Source: Shimwellia blattae DSM 4481 = NBRC 105725 (lineage in GTDB: Bacteria; Pseudomonadota; Gammaproteobacteria; Enterobacterales; Enterobacteriaceae). From it: a DNA stretch of 64,000 nucleotides. The stretch spans positions 2,480,001 through 2,544,000 of the forward strand of contig NC_017910.1 of assembly GCF_000262305.1 (NCBI RefSeq), given 5' to 3'. This document shows, one piece after another, positions 50,637-59,699 of the stretch (positions within the stretch are counted from its first letter, which is position 1; each line of letters opens with the position of its first letter). The notes beneath the pieces were generated by a model. That model worked only from the letters and a program-made list of their open reading frames with translations, had not been told where the DNA came from and made no database searches. The position numbers and the translations under genes are program-made.

Positions 50637-52763
50637 ATGCTAAGCCCGCTGTTACACCGGAATACATGGAAGAGTACCTGGCTGTATAACGTCCGAATTT
50701 TACTTGCCCTTAGCGGTACTACGGGGCTGCCCTGGTATCTGGGTAATGTCACGTTAACCATTCCGCTTACCCTGGGGGTGGTGGCTGCCGCGCTGACCGA
50801 TCTTGACGACCGGCTCACCGGCAGGTTACGTAATTTGCTGATAACCCTGTGCTGTTTTCTGGTCGCCTCTACATCGGTTGAACTGTTATTCCCCTATCCG
50901 TGGTTATTTGCCCTCGGTCTGATGCTCTCCAGCTGCGGGTTTATTCTGCTGGGTGGGCTTGGCCAGCGCTATGCCACCATTGCGTTCGGGGCCCTGCTGA
51001 TTGCTATCTACACCATGCTGGGCATTTCGCTCTATCAGCACTGGTATCAGCAGCCCTTGTTATTACTGGCAGGCGCTGTCTGGTATAACCTGCTCACCCT
51101 GGTGGGCCACCTGCTCTTTCCCATCCGCCCGCTACAGGACAACCTGGCCCGCTGCTATGATCAGCTGGCCAGCTATCTGGAGCTGAAATCCCGGTTATTT
51201 GATCCGGATATTGAAAACGAAAGCCAGGCACCGACGCTTGAACTGGCGCTGGCTAACGGCCAGCTGGTTGCCATACTCAACCAGACCAAAGGCTCCCTGC
51301 TGACCCGTCTGCGCGGTGACCGCGGGCAACGCAGCACCCGGCGCACCCTGCATTATTACTTCCTCGCGCAGGATATTCAGGAGCGGGCCAGCTCTTCCCA
51401 CGTGCAGTATCAGGCCCTGCGGGAGAAGCTGCGCCACAGCGATATTATGTTTCGTTTTCAGCGCCTGATGTCTACCCAGGCCCTCGCCTGCCAGAAACTT
51501 TCCCGCTCCATTTTGCAAAACCGGCCTTACCAGCATGATCCCTGGTTTGAACGGGCATTTACGCACCTTGATGCGGCCATCTCCCGGCTGGGCAACTGCG
51601 GGCTGAGCGGCAGTGAAATGAACGCGATTCGCTTCCTTATGAAGAATCTGCGCGCCATTGATGCGCAGCTGGCGACCGTTGAATCGGAACAGGCGCTGGC
51701 GGCACCGGCGGGCAGCACGGAAAACACCCTCGCGGACGACAGCCTGCACGGGATGAGCGATATCTGGCTGCGGCTGAGCCGCAATTTTACGCCTGAGTCT
51801 GCCCTGTTTCGCCATGCGGTCAGAATGTCGGTGGTGCTCAGTATCGGGTATGCCTTTATTCAGATAACCGGGATGCAGCACGGTTACTGGATCCTGCTCA
51901 CCAGCCTGTTTGTCTGCCAGCCAAACTACAACGCCACGCGCCACCGCCTGGCGCTGCGTATTGTCGGCACCCTGGCCGGTGTTGCCATTGGCCTGCCGGT
52001 GCTGTGGCTGGTGCCCTCCGTGGAGGGCCAGCTGTTGCTGATTGTGATTACCGGGGTCCTGTTTTTTGCCTTCCGTAATGTGCAGTACGCCCACGCTACG
52101 TTGTTTATCACCCTGCTGGTGCTGCTCTGTTTCAACCTGCTGGGTGAAGGGTTTGAGGTGGCGCTACCGCGGGTTATCGATACCCTGCTGGGCTGTGCCA
52201 TCGCCTGGGCGGCGGTCAGCTTTATCTGGCCGGACTGGAAATTCCGCCACCTGCCACGCGTGGTGAGCCGGGCGCTGGACGCCAACTGCCGCTATCTGGA
52301 TGCCATTCTGGAGCAGTACCACCAGGGGCGGGATAACCGGCTTGCCTACCGCATAGCCCGGCGGGACGCCCACAACAGCGATGCGGATTTTGCCTCGGTG
52401 GTGTCGAATATGTCGTCAGAGCCGGGAATGACCCAGGAAGACAGGGATAATGCGTTCCGGTTGCTGTGCCTGAACCATACCTTTAACAGTTATATTTCCG
52501 CCCTCGGGGCCCACAGGGAAAAACTCACCCGCCCGGATATCCTCGGCCTGCTGGATGACGCAGTCTGCTATGTGGATGATGCTCTGCACCAGCGGCCGGT
52601 TGATGAAGAACGGGTGAGCAAAGCATTCAGCGGGTTATCAGAGCGGATCAGGGCCTGCCAGCCAGACAGCGACACCAAAGAGCCGCTGGTCATTCAGCAA
52701 ATCGGGCTGATCATTGCGCTACTGCCAGAGATAACCCGGCTCCGGCGCCAGGCTAATCTATAG
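50637..52763 (+). CDS. yccS: FUSC-family inner-membrane protein YccS
   Basis: A 708-residue protein of the YccS/YhfK branch of the FUSC (aromatic acid exporter, fusaric acid resistance) family. Two bundles of about five spans (roughly residues 10-165 and 395-530) are each followed by cytosolic helical regions. Substrate is unknown. A few residues shorter than the E. coli protein (717). It is second gene of yccF-yccS. Its coding end overlaps the end of the converging tfoX by 11 bp. Confidence 0.94.
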   Translation: MLSPLLHRNTWKSTWLYNVRILLALSGTTGLPWYLGNVTLTIPLTLGVVAAALTDLDDRLTGRLRNLLITLCCFLVASTSVELLFPYPWLFALGLMLSSCGFILLGGLGQRYATIAFGALLIAIYTMLGISLYQHWYQQPLLLLAGAVWYNLLTLVGHLLFPIRPLQDNLARCYDQLASYLELKSRLFDPDIENESQAPTLELALANGQLVAILNQTKGSLLTRLRGDRGQRSTRRTLHYYFLAQDIQERASSSHVQYQALREKLRHSDIMFRFQRLMSTQALACQKLSRSILQNRPYQHDPWFERAFTHLDAAISRLGNCGLSGSEMNAIRFLMKNLRAIDAQLATVESEQALAAPAGSTENTLADDSLHGMSDIWLRLSRNFTPESALFRHAVRMSVVLSIGYAFIQITGMQHGYWILLTSLFVCQPNYNATRHRLALRIVGTLAGVAIGLPVLWLVPSVEGQLLLIVITGVLFFAFRNVQYAHATLFITLLVLLCFNLLGEGFEVALPRVIDTLLGCAIAWAAVSFIWPDWKFRHLPRVVSRALDANCRYLDAILEQYHQGRDNRLAYRIARRDAHNSDADFASVVSNMSSEPGMTQEDRDNAFRLLCLNHTFNSYISALGAHREKLTRPDILGLLDDAVCYVDDALHQRPVDEERVSKAFSGLSERIRACQPDSDTKEPLVIQQIGLIIALLPEITRLRRQANL

Positions 52764-53382
52764 ACAGATTGCCTGAACGGTCGCGCTGTAAGGCCAGCCA
52801 CCACTCCTGTAGCTCCCGGCGACGCGCCGCCGGGAGCGCCGCCAGGTGCACCCCGCGAATGGCGCCCTCCAGGGCATACAGAATATTAATGCCGATAAAC
52901 GGATGCACTTTGCGCAATTTTATCCAGCATGCCCGGGCCCCCAGATGGATCAGGGTGTTAACGTCATCGACCCCCACGTCCTGCAACAGCATTTCAATTC
53001 TCAGCGATAAGTTAGGCAGATCTTTCAGGCGCTGCGCTGCCTTGCGGCTTTGCTTTTCATCCTGCGCACAGCGCAGTGACTCGCGGGAAAGGGTTAACAG
53101 CTGGTGCTTGTCTTCCCAGAGCTCATCATCAACGTGGTAGTATTGTAAGGCCACCGCCCGGCCCCGTTTATGGATCGAAAGCATCCCGGGTTCCCGGCGG
53201 CTCACGTAGGTTGCGGCCTGCTCGCAGGCGCGCAGATACAGCTCCCCTTCTGCCACCATGGCGAACACGGTGTTGTCCACAAACAGACTGTACCCGCCAA
53301 ACAGCGCCCGGTGCTTAATTTCCCCAAGTTCTGACAAGTATTCTCGGGATGCCCGGATCCGCTCAAGCGATGCTTTTTTCAT
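52753..53382 (-). CDS. tfoX: Competence regulator TfoX (Sxy)
   Basis: A 209-residue co-activator that directs CRP to CRP-S promoters controlling DNA-uptake genes. Two family domains are present: TfoX N-terminal (about 10-105, ALFGGYSLFVDNTVFAMV) and TfoX C-terminal (about 115-195, NLSLRIEMLLQDVGVDDVNTL). Start is ATG 53382 (MKKASLERIRAS), aligned with E. coli; 31 upstream in-frame codons are excluded. The C-terminal tail differs from E. coli. E. coli sxy is limited by structure in its mRNA leader; I did not resolve such a structure here. It diverges from sulA. Confidence 0.93.
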   Translation of the reverse strand: MKKASLERIRASREYLSELGEIKHRALFGGYSLFVDNTVFAMVAEGELYLRACEQAATYVSRREPGMLSIHKRGRAVALQYYHVDDELWEDKHQLLTLSRESLRCAQDEKQSRKAAQRLKDLPNLSLRIEMLLQDVGVDDVNTLIHLGARACWIKLRKVHPFIGINILYALEGAIRGVHLAALPAARRRELQEWWLALQRDRSGNLSID

Positions 53383-53560
53383 ATAAAAATCCTTATTAAT
53401 TAATAGATAAAGTTCAGTTTGCTCTATTAACGGATCCGCTATATGCACGTTAAGCAACTTGATCATCCCGGGCAATCACAATTTTATGATCCGGCAAAGT
53501 ACAGCGAGAATTTGCGAGTCAGTTTCAGAAATTCCGGTTGATCTTTACGCCGCACCGGAT

Positions 53561-53580
53561 TACTGTATATTCATACAGTA
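53561..53580 (+). promoter_or_regulatory. LexA operator (SOS box) of sulA
   Basis: TACTGTATATTCATACAGTA is an essentially perfect LexA box: CTGT and ACAG with an 8-bp A/T-rich spacer and matching flanks. It lies 22 bp before the sulA start, expected to give tight repression. Confidence 0.97.
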
Positions 53581-53601
53581 CACCGTAAGGATGAACCGAC
53601 T

Positions 53602-54114
53602 ATGCACTCACCTGCTCAGCACACTGTCAGAAATACCCGCCCTGCCGCCCACCCTGTTGCGGGGGAAACACATCGCGCCCGGAATGCATGCCAGGGGCTG
53701 GTCAGTGAAGTTGTCTATAATGAGGGTCAGCCTGGGTTAACACAGTTACTGTTACTGCCGCTGCTGCAACAACTGGGGCAGCAGTCACGCTGGCAGCTGT
53801 GGCTTACCCCGCAGCAAAAACTGAGCCGCCACTGGGTGCAGGATGTGGGCCTTCCTTTATCGAAGGTGATGCAGGTCAGCCAGATGGGGCCTTCTACCAT
53901 GGTAGACGCCATGGAAAAGGCACTGCGTACCGGTAACTACAGTGTGGTGGTGGGGTGGTTACCTGGTGAATTATCAGACTATGATCATCGCAGGCTGACG
54001 AACGCAGCGGAACAGGGTAACGCGATTGGCCTGATTATGCGTCCCACTCCAGGGCATTCTGTGAAGTCAGGACCACAAAATTCTCTAAAAATTCATTCTG
54101 GATTGTATCATTAA
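53602..54114 (+). CDS. sulA: SOS cell division inhibitor SulA
   Basis: A 170-residue protein that binds FtsZ during the SOS response and stops Z-ring assembly; Lon degrades it via its C-terminal end. The conserved core TQLLLLPLLQQLGQQSRWQL and ALRTGNYSVVVGWL matches E. coli, while residues 1-38 are poorly conserved, as usual. The C-terminal SGLYH with the terminal His and Tyr needed for Lon recognition is retained. The start ATG 53602 is 11 nt from the TAAGG element; an out-of-frame ATG at 53591 is closer. Confidence 0.95.
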   Translation: MHSPAQHTVRNTRPAAHPVAGETHRARNACQGLVSEVVYNEGQPGLTQLLLLPLLQQLGQQSRWQLWLTPQQKLSRHWVQDVGLPLSKVMQVSQMGPSTMVDAMEKALRTGNYSVVVGWLPGELSDYDHRRLTNAAEQGNAIGLIMRPTPGHSVKSGPQNSLKIHSGLYH

Positions 54115-54473
54115 GTAAATTTTCAGATTTGTCCCGACTTTTTTTTTGCGCTACCGTCAACTACTTGTTACACAGCAGAAAACCCCACAACTACAGGGTT
54201 TAGCCGTGATATTGCTGAATTTTTGTGGGTCAAAAAAACAGCAAAAATGTTGAGTTTTGTAAAAACTGATCGTTTTTATTCATATACCTGACTGACTTCA
54301 CACTTGTAAGTTTTTCGCGACGTTGTAGACTTTACCGTACCTGGGGTGTTCATCATAAGCTGAAACAATCAGCACAGTTACAAATGAATGCCTGTCTGGT
54401 GAAGGATTTAACCGTCGGCTTTAAAATAGCTTTAAAGCCTGCGGGAATTTTGGATGATAACGAGGCGCAAAAA
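54115..54473 (+). promoter_or_regulatory. ompA promoter and structured 5' untranslated region
   Basis: The sequence CTTGTAAGTTTTTCGCGACG and GTTGTAGACTTTAC (about 54303-54335) mirrors the E. coli ompA promoter, followed by a leader of roughly 130 nt. The single-stranded GTGAAGGATTTAACCGT (about 54400-54416), the hairpin GGCTTTAAA/TTTAAAGCC just after it, and GATGATAACGAGGCGCAAAA before the start codon correspond to the E. coli leader that makes ompA mRNA long-lived and carries the Hfq/MicA target. The 5' hairpin sequence differs from E. coli. Confidence 0.8.
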
Positions 54474-55541
54474 ATGAAAAAGACAGCTATCGCAATTGCA
54501 GTGGCTCTGGCTGGCTTCGCTACTGTAGCGCAGGCCGCTCCTAAAGATAATACCTGGTACGCAGGTGGTAAACTGGGTTGGTCTCAGTATCATGACACCG
54601 GTTTCTACGGTAATGGCTACCAGAACAACAACGGTGCTACTCATGAAAGCCAGCTGGGCGCAGGCGCGTTCGGTGGTTATCAGGTAAACCCGTACCTGGC
54701 ATTTGAAGGTGGTTACGACTGGTTAGGCCGTATGCCGTACAAAGGCGACCAGGTTAACGGCGCTTTCAAATCTCAGGGCGTTCAGCTGACTGCTAAACTC
54801 AGCTACCCGATCTATGACGATCTGGATATCTATACCCGTCTGGGTGGTATGGTATGGCGCGCTGACGCTAAAAACAACGTAGTTGGCGGCGATCGTCGTA
54901 GCAACCACGATACCGGCGTTTCTCCGGTATTCGCAGGTGGTGTTGAATACGCATGGACCCCGTCCATCGCTACTCGTCTGGAATACCAGTGGATCAACAA
55001 CATTGGTGACGCTGGTACCGTTGGTACTCGTCCGGACAACGGCATGCTGAGCGTGGGCGTTTCCTACCGTTTCGGTCAGGACGAAGCTGCACCGGTTGTA
55101 GCTCCGGCTCCGGCCCCGGCTCCTCAGGTACAGACCAAACACTTCACCCTGAAGTCTGACGTACTGTTCAACTTCAACAAATCTACCCTGAAACCGGAAG
55201 GTCAGCAGGCACTGGATCAGCTGTACACCCAGCTGAGCAACCTGGATCCGAAAGACGGCGCAGTAGTTGTTCTGGGCTACACCGACCGCATCGGTTCTGA
55301 CGCTTACAACCAGCGTCTGTCCCAGCAGCGTGCTCAGTCCGTTGTTGACTACCTGGTATCTAAAGGTATCCCGGCAGGTAAAATCACTGCTCAGGGCCAG
55401 GGTGAATCTAACCCGGTTACCGGTAACACCTGTGACAACGTTAAGAAACGTGCTGCTCTGATCGACTGCCTGGCACCGGATCGTCGTGTTGAGATCGAAG
55501 TGAAAGGCGTTAAAGACGTTGTAACTCAGCCGCAGGCTTAA
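54474..55541 (+). CDS. ompA: Outer membrane porin A OmpA
   Basis: OmpA is an abundant outer-membrane protein that ties the membrane to peptidoglycan. The 355-residue precursor has a 21-residue signal peptide (ends VAQA, mature [10 protein letters not shown]), an eight-stranded beta-barrel (to about residue 195), an Ala-Pro hinge (APAPAPAPQ), and an OmpA-C peptidoglycan-binding domain with [20 protein letters not shown] and two Cys (CDNV, DCLAP). Codon use is strongly biased to preferred codons and unlike its neighbours, as expected for a highly expressed gene. Extracellular loops differ from E. coli, probably under phage or host selection. Confidence 0.99.
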
Positions 55542-55553
55542 GTTTACAATGAC

Positions 55554-55583
55554 AAAAAACCCCGCTCCGGCGGGGTTTTTTTA
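55554..55583 (+). terminator. Terminator after ompA
   Basis: AAAAAACCCCGC and GCGGGGTTTTTT arms around a short loop, 12 bp after the ompA stop. The A-run also allows use by matP on the minus strand. Confidence 0.95.
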
Positions 55584-55632
55584 TGGCTTTTTCAGCCAGT
55601 GCGTCACTATGGCAACAGGCGCTGACCGCCAG

Positions 55633-56085
55633 TTACTCTTTGGTCAGCAGCGCCTGTAAATCCTGCTTCAGGCTCGACATTTGCGTTTCGTACTGCTCTT
55701 TTCTTTCCGCGTCTTCTATCAGCTGTACTATTGTTTCTGACAGCGTATTACCCCGGCGCTGGGACAAGCCCGCCAGGCGTTGCCACACCAGATACTCCAG
55801 ATCGATAGATTTCTTACGGGTGTGCTGGTGCTCCGCATTAAAATGCCGCTTACGCCGCGCGCGGATAGTCTGCTTCATCCGGTTGCTCAGCGCCGGATTC
55901 ATATGGCGAACAATCCAGTCCGTGACTTTCACCGGCTCATTTTCCAGCGCCAGCAACTGCTTCAGGGCGTCCTGCTCCTCGCCTTTATCCAGATGACGGG
56001 TTATCGGCTCCCCTTCGCGATGCTTTTTCACGAGGTACTTCCATTTCCAGCCGCTTTCGAGATTTTCCAGTTGTTGATATTTCAT
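55633..56085 (-). CDS. matP: Macrodomain Ter protein MatP
   Basis: A 150-residue DNA-binding protein that binds matS sites and organises the chromosome terminus, also linking it to the divisome. Order: four-helix bundle (about 1-80), ribbon-helix-helix (about 90-125, with RKKSIDLEYLVWQRLAGL), and a C-terminal coiled coil (130-150). Length equals E. coli. It converges toward ompA and diverges from lonH; E. coli has the same neighbours. One near-match to matS lies inside opgH (see rejected items). Confidence 0.96.
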   Translation of the reverse strand: MKYQQLENLESGWKWKYLVKKHREGEPITRHLDKGEEQDALKQLLALENEPVKVTDWIVRHMNPALSNRMKQTIRARRKRHFNAEHQHTRKKSIDLEYLVWQRLAGLSQRRGNTLSETIVQLIEDAERKEQYETQMSSLKQDLQALLTKE

Positions 56086-56299
56086 TCTGCTCTCGGGTCA
56101 CCTTGCTACTTCATTTCAGGATATCAGCATTTCATCACTTTGCTTAAGATAATAACGGACCTTAATCAGGTTACAAAATTCCTTTGCATATCTGGTGTTA
56201 GATACCTCCCCCGCCCTCAAAAGATGGCGCCGGTACGTGTGCTGCCTGACCACTTCCTGTATAATTGCCGCTTTATCATCTGAAGAATAATTCACTACC

Positions 56300-58060
56300 T
56301 TGACCATAAATCAACTTCCATGGCGTGTACTGATACCTGAGACAGACTCCTGGCAATCTGTCTTTGACGCTCCGTTGCCCGCGACCCGTACTGAAGATGC
56401 ATTTGAAACAGTGCAGGCGCGCCTGTGTTACGGCTTACAGCAATTCTGCCATCCGTGGGGATACTCCCGTACCCTGCTGCTTCGCGCCCCTGAGGATAGC
56501 GAAACACTGGCGCTGATTACCGACGCCGTGCGCCGTACACATGTTCCCGGCGCAACCCAGTACGGCGGGCACTATCTGATTGACGGCAACACCGTCACCT
56601 TTACCGCCGCTGGCGGGCGTGCCGGTGATTTTACCGCCACGGGAGAGGTGGTGACAGCAGAGTGGATAGAAAACGACCAGCTGTTTGGCTGCGTGCGCCA
56701 GCACAACCAGGGTATCACCCTGCAACCGGGCCTGCTGCATAAAGCAAACGGCGGCGTATTGATCCTGTCGATGCGCAGCGTGCTTGCGCAACCCTTACTG
56801 TGGCTGCGCCTGAAAGAGATGGTTACCCGGCAGCGTTTTGAGTGGCTCTCTCCGGATGAGACCCGCCCACTGCCGCTGTCGATTCCCGGTATGCCCCTTG
56901 ACGTTAAACTGATCCTCACCGGTGACCGGGAGGCCATGGCAGATTTCCAGGAAACCGAGCCGGAGCTTGCCGAGTCGGCCATCTACTGCGAGTTTGAAGA
57001 GACGCTCAGCCTCGAACAGGAAGATGCCAGAACCGCCTGGACAGGCTGGATAAGCGCCATCGCCGGGCAGCAGAAACTGCCGCTCCCGTTAAAAGACGCA
57101 TGGCCGCTACTGCTCAGAGAAGCCGTCCGTTACAGTGGCGATCAGAGCATCCTGCCGCTCAGCCCCGGGTGGATCCAGCGCCAGCTCAAAGAAGTCGCCA
57201 TTATCAGTAACGGTGATCCCTTTAGCGCTGAGCAGTTTCGCACCATGCTGGACCAGCGGGAATGGCGGGAAAATTATCTTGCCGGGCGTATGCAGGATGA
57301 GATCCTGCAAGAGCAGATCCTGATTGAAACCGAAGGTGAACAGGTCGGCCAGATTAACGCCCTGTCGGTTATTGAGTTCCCGGGCCATCCCCGCGCCTTT
57401 GGCGAGCCGTCGCGTATTTCGTGTGTGGTGCATATTGGCGACGGCGAGTTTACCGATGTCGAACGTAAAGCGGAGCTGGGCGGTAATATTCATGCCAAGG
57501 GCATGATGATCATGCAGGCTTTCCTGATGTCCGAGCTGCAACTGGAGCAGCAGATCCCCTTTTCCGCCTCCATTACGTTTGAGCAGTCCTACAGCGAAGT
57601 GGACGGCGATAGCGCCTCTCTGGCGGAGCTGTGCGCCTTAATCAGCGCCCTGGCAGACGTTCCCATTCGTCAGCATCTGGCTATCACCGGCTCTGTTGAT
57701 CAATTCGGGCGCGTACAGCCGGTCGGCGGGCTTAATGAAAAGATTGAAGGATTCTTCCGGATCTGCGAACAGCGCGGCTTCACCGGCGATCAGGGGGTGA
57801 TTATTCCCACGGCGAATGTGCAGCACCTGTCGCTGCATCAGGATATTCTCGACGCAGTAGAAAGCGGCACCTTCTCCCTGTGGGGAGTAGACTCTGTAGA
57901 AGATGCGCTTCCCCTGCTGACTAACGTTATCTGGGACGGAGAAGGACGCCCTTCCCTGCTCCAGGCAATTTCAGAGCGGATTGCTCAGGCCAGCCAGCAG
58001 GAGGGCCGGAACCGTTATCCGTGGCCGTTGCGCTGGTTAAACTGGTTCAACCATAACTGA
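56300..58060 (+). CDS. ycbZ: Lon-like protease LonH (YcbZ)
   Basis: A 586-residue protein with a LonB-like proteolytic domain in its C-terminal third but no intact AAA+ ATPase module. The Ser-Lys dyad is visible: Ser in DGDSASLAELCAL and Lys in GGLNEKIEGFF. The N-terminal ~330 residues diverge from E. coli, whereas IEFPGHPRAFGEPSRISCVV to the end is nearly identical. The start is a TTG at 56300 (MTINQLPWRVLIP), matching E. coli in position and length. The FadR site of fabA overlaps its stop codon. Physiological substrates are unknown. Confidence 0.93.
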   Translation: MTINQLPWRVLIPETDSWQSVFDAPLPATRTEDAFETVQARLCYGLQQFCHPWGYSRTLLLRAPEDSETLALITDAVRRTHVPGATQYGGHYLIDGNTVTFTAAGGRAGDFTATGEVVTAEWIENDQLFGCVRQHNQGITLQPGLLHKANGGVLILSMRSVLAQPLLWLRLKEMVTRQRFEWLSPDETRPLPLSIPGMPLDVKLILTGDREAMADFQETEPELAESAIYCEFEETLSLEQEDARTAWTGWISAIAGQQKLPLPLKDAWPLLLREAVRYSGDQSILPLSPGWIQRQLKEVAIISNGDPFSAEQFRTMLDQREWRENYLAGRMQDEILQEQILIETEGEQVGQINALSVIEFPGHPRAFGEPSRISCVVHIGDGEFTDVERKAELGGNIHAKGMMIMQAFLMSELQLEQQIPFSASITFEQSYSEVDGDSASLAELCALISALADVPIRQHLAITGSVDQFGRVQPVGGLNEKIEGFFRICEQRGFTGDQGVIIPTANVQHLSLHQDILDAVESGTFSLWGVDSVEDALPLLTNVIWDGEGRPSLLQAISERIAQASQQEGRNRYPWPLRWLNWFNHN

Positions 58061-58071
58061 TCGGACTTGTT
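58055..58071 (+). promoter_or_regulatory. FadR activator site of fabA
   Basis: AACTGATCGGACTTGTT matches the 17-bp FadR consensus AACTGGTCNGACCTGTT at all but two defined positions. In E. coli FadR bound here activates fabA until long-chain acyl-CoA displaces it. Confidence 0.9.
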
Positions 58072-58072
58072 C

Positions 58073-58090
58073 AGCGTACAAGTGTTAGCT
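58073..58090 (+). promoter_or_regulatory. FabR repressor site of fabA
   Basis: AGCGTACAAGTGTTAGCT is nearly the FabR palindrome found upstream of E. coli fabA (one base different) and lies just after the FadR site, allowing competition between activator and repressor. Confidence 0.88.
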
Positions 58091-58128
58091 AACCTGCGTC
58101 CCTCATTAAAATAAGGCTTATAGTAAAC

Positions 58129-58647
58129 ATGGTAGATAAACGCGAATCTTACACAAAAGAAGACCTTCTTGCTTCCGGGCGTGGCGAGCTGTTTGGTGCT
58201 GAAGGCCCACAATTACCTGCACCCAGCATGCTGATGATGGATCGTGTCGTTAAAATGACGGAGACCGGCGGTAACTTTGATAAAGGTTATGTGGAAGCCG
58301 AGCTGGATATCAATCCGGATTTGTGGTTCTTCGGTTGCCATTTTATTGGCGATCCGGTGATGCCGGGCTGCCTGGGTCTGGACGCCATGTGGCAGCTGGT
58401 AGGGTTCTACCTCGGCTGGCTGGGCGGTGAAGGCAAAGGCCGCGCCCTGGGCGTGGGTGAAGTGAAATTCACCGGTCAGGTACTGCCTACCGCGAAAAAA
58501 GTCACTTACCGGATCCACTTCAAACGTGTGGTCAACCGCCGCCTGATTATGGGCCTGGCTGACGGTGAAGTGCTGGTAGATGGCCGCGTAATCTATACCG
58601 CGAATGACCTGAAAGTGGGCCTGTTCAAAGATACCTCTGCGTTCTGA
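58129..58647 (+). CDS. fabA: 3-hydroxydecanoyl-ACP dehydratase/isomerase FabA
   Basis: FabA introduces the cis double bond in unsaturated fatty acid synthesis by dehydrating 3-hydroxydecanoyl-ACP and isomerising the trans-2 product to cis-3. The 172-residue hot-dog-fold protein shows the active-site His71 (GCHFIGDPVMPG) and Asp85 (LGLDAMWQ, from the partner subunit). Length equals E. coli. The start at ATG 58129 has a TAAGGC-like element. FadR and FabR sites lie 40-75 bp upstream. Confidence 0.98.
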   Translation: MVDKRESYTKEDLLASGRGELFGAEGPQLPAPSMLMMDRVVKMTETGGNFDKGYVEAELDINPDLWFFGCHFIGDPVMPGCLGLDAMWQLVGFYLGWLGGEGKGRALGVGEVKFTGQVLPTAKKVTYRIHFKRVVNRRLIMGLADGEVLVDGRVIYTANDLKVGLFKDTSAF

Positions 58648-58666
58648 TCCTGCCCTGCATAAACGT

Positions 58667-58691
58667 GAAACCTCCGCACTGCGGAGGTTTC
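58667..58691. terminator. Hairpin between fabA and rmf
   Basis: GAAACCTCCGC and GCGGAGGTTTC form a perfect 11-bp stem with an ACT loop between converging genes. There is no strong T-run on either side. Confidence 0.75.
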
Positions 58692-58712
58692 AAATACGCT
58701 AAAGAGACGGTG

Positions 58713-58880
58713 TCAGGCAATAGCGACCCTGTCCTCCATGGCTTTTCGCCAGCCTCCAAGCCAGTGTGATCGTTGCGTTAATGCCTGGTAAGGACACATT
58801 TCTTTTGAGCGCCCGGTGATACCGGCCTGATAACCCCGCTGATGTGCCCGTTCCAGGCGATCTCGTTTTTGTCTCTTCAT
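58713..58880 (-). CDS. rmf: Ribosome modulation factor RMF
   Basis: A 55-residue basic protein that dimerises 70S ribosomes to inactive 100S particles in stationary phase. The translation MKRQKRDRLERAHQRGYQAG, then GRSKEMCPYQ and WLGGWRKAMEDR is plainly RMF; length equals E. coli. The ATG at 58880 follows GAGGC. It is short and was found by direct reading of the minus strand. It converges on fabA. Its upstream region has a candidate promoter and four GCGCAA repeats. Confidence 0.96.
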   Translation of the reverse strand: MKRQKRDRLERAHQRGYQAGITGRSKEMCPYQALTQRSHWLGGWRKAMEDRVAIA

Positions 58881-58952
58881 GCCTCGTTTCCCTCATTATT
58901 TGCGTCTGGTGGAAAAGAAAACAATGATTACAAAATGCGCAATCACCCTTTA

Positions 58953-58981
58953 TCAATAACGCGCAAAATCTCCGCCGTCAA
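58953..58981 (-). promoter_or_regulatory. Candidate rmf promoter
   Basis: On the minus strand TTGACG (58981-58976) and TATTGA (58958-58953) are separated by 17 bp, about 72 bp before the rmf start. Expected growth-rate control by ppGpp is known for E. coli but not visible here. Confidence 0.5.
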
Positions 58982-59070
58982 TGCGCAAAATTCACACCAT
59001 TGTCATATTTCACGACTATATTGCGCAACAGCGCAGCACCGCGTACAGATAACGTGCTGGCAGATAAAGA

Positions 59071-59110
59071 AAAGCCGCGCTTTGCTGATATCAGCATAAA
59101 GCGCGGCTTT
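59071..59110 (-). terminator. Terminator of pqiABC
   Basis: A long hairpin with outer arms AAAGCCGCGC (59071) and GCGCGGCTTT (59110) and an inner GCTGA/TCAGC stem, 23 bp past the pqiC stop. Bidirectional T and A runs. Confidence 0.88.
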
Positions 59111-59132
59111 TTTGTGCTACAGACTAAGGAAA

Positions 59133-59699
59133 TTACAGACCGGCGATGGCACCGGCGATACTGCCTGCCTCCTGGCGCCATGCGCTGGCGAGCGCTTTTA
59201 CCATCGCGTCGTAGCCGTCCTGCTCCTGGGGCAGCTCAATATGGAAAGGCCGCTTGGTCAGCTGCCCGCCATGTTTTAACAGCCACTCACCGCTAACGAC
59301 GACCCGGCCATCATAACGCCCCTGAAAGCCGGTCACGTTCACGCTCAGCACATCCTGCTGGCTGCCCAGCGGCTGGGAAGAGACCACCCAGCCCGGCAGC
59401 GCCGCGCTGAGGTTAGCCACCAGCGTATTGCGCAACTGCTGGTCAAGCGGGCTCGCCCACAGGTTATTTTTGGCAATGACATACTGCACGTCAGTAGTCT
59501 GGTACACCACGCCATTACCGGCCAGATAATCAGGGATCACCACCTGCTCTACCCACAACAACCGGGAGTGCTGGTTAACCTCCCCCATGGCCACCGGTTG
59601 GGTGGCCGACGACATGGGAAGCTGATACCAGGTATCTTTCACCGTGCTACTGCAGGCCGTTAATGTGGCGAGGAACGCCAGCGATAGCCACTTTTTCAT
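59133..59699 (-). CDS. pqiC: Lipoprotein PqiC (YmbA)
   Basis: A 188-residue outer-membrane lipoprotein of the ABC-transporter auxiliary (DUF330) family. The signal ends in LTACSS (Cys16), and Ser at +2 supports outer-membrane sorting. PqiC binds the PqiB tube at the outer membrane and is thought to complete a lipid-transfer path. Its ATG overlaps the pqiB stop (TAATG). It is last gene of the leftward uup-pqiABC group. Confidence 0.95.
   Translation of the reverse strand: MKKWLSLAFLATLTACSSTVKDTWYQLPMSSATQPVAMGEVNQHSRLLWVEQVVIPDYLAGNGVVYQTTDVQYVIAKNNLWASPLDQQLRNTLVANLSAALPGWVVSSQPLGSQQDVLSVNVTGFQGRYDGRVVVSGEWLLKHGGQLTKRPFHIELPQEQDGYDAMVKALASAWRQEAGSIAGAIAGL

Noticed and set aside
56116..56307. 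63-codon minus-strand frame between matP and ycbZ
   Set aside because: A possible GGAAG element precedes it, but it overlaps the ycbZ start, has no recognised similarity and fills what should be promoter DNA.
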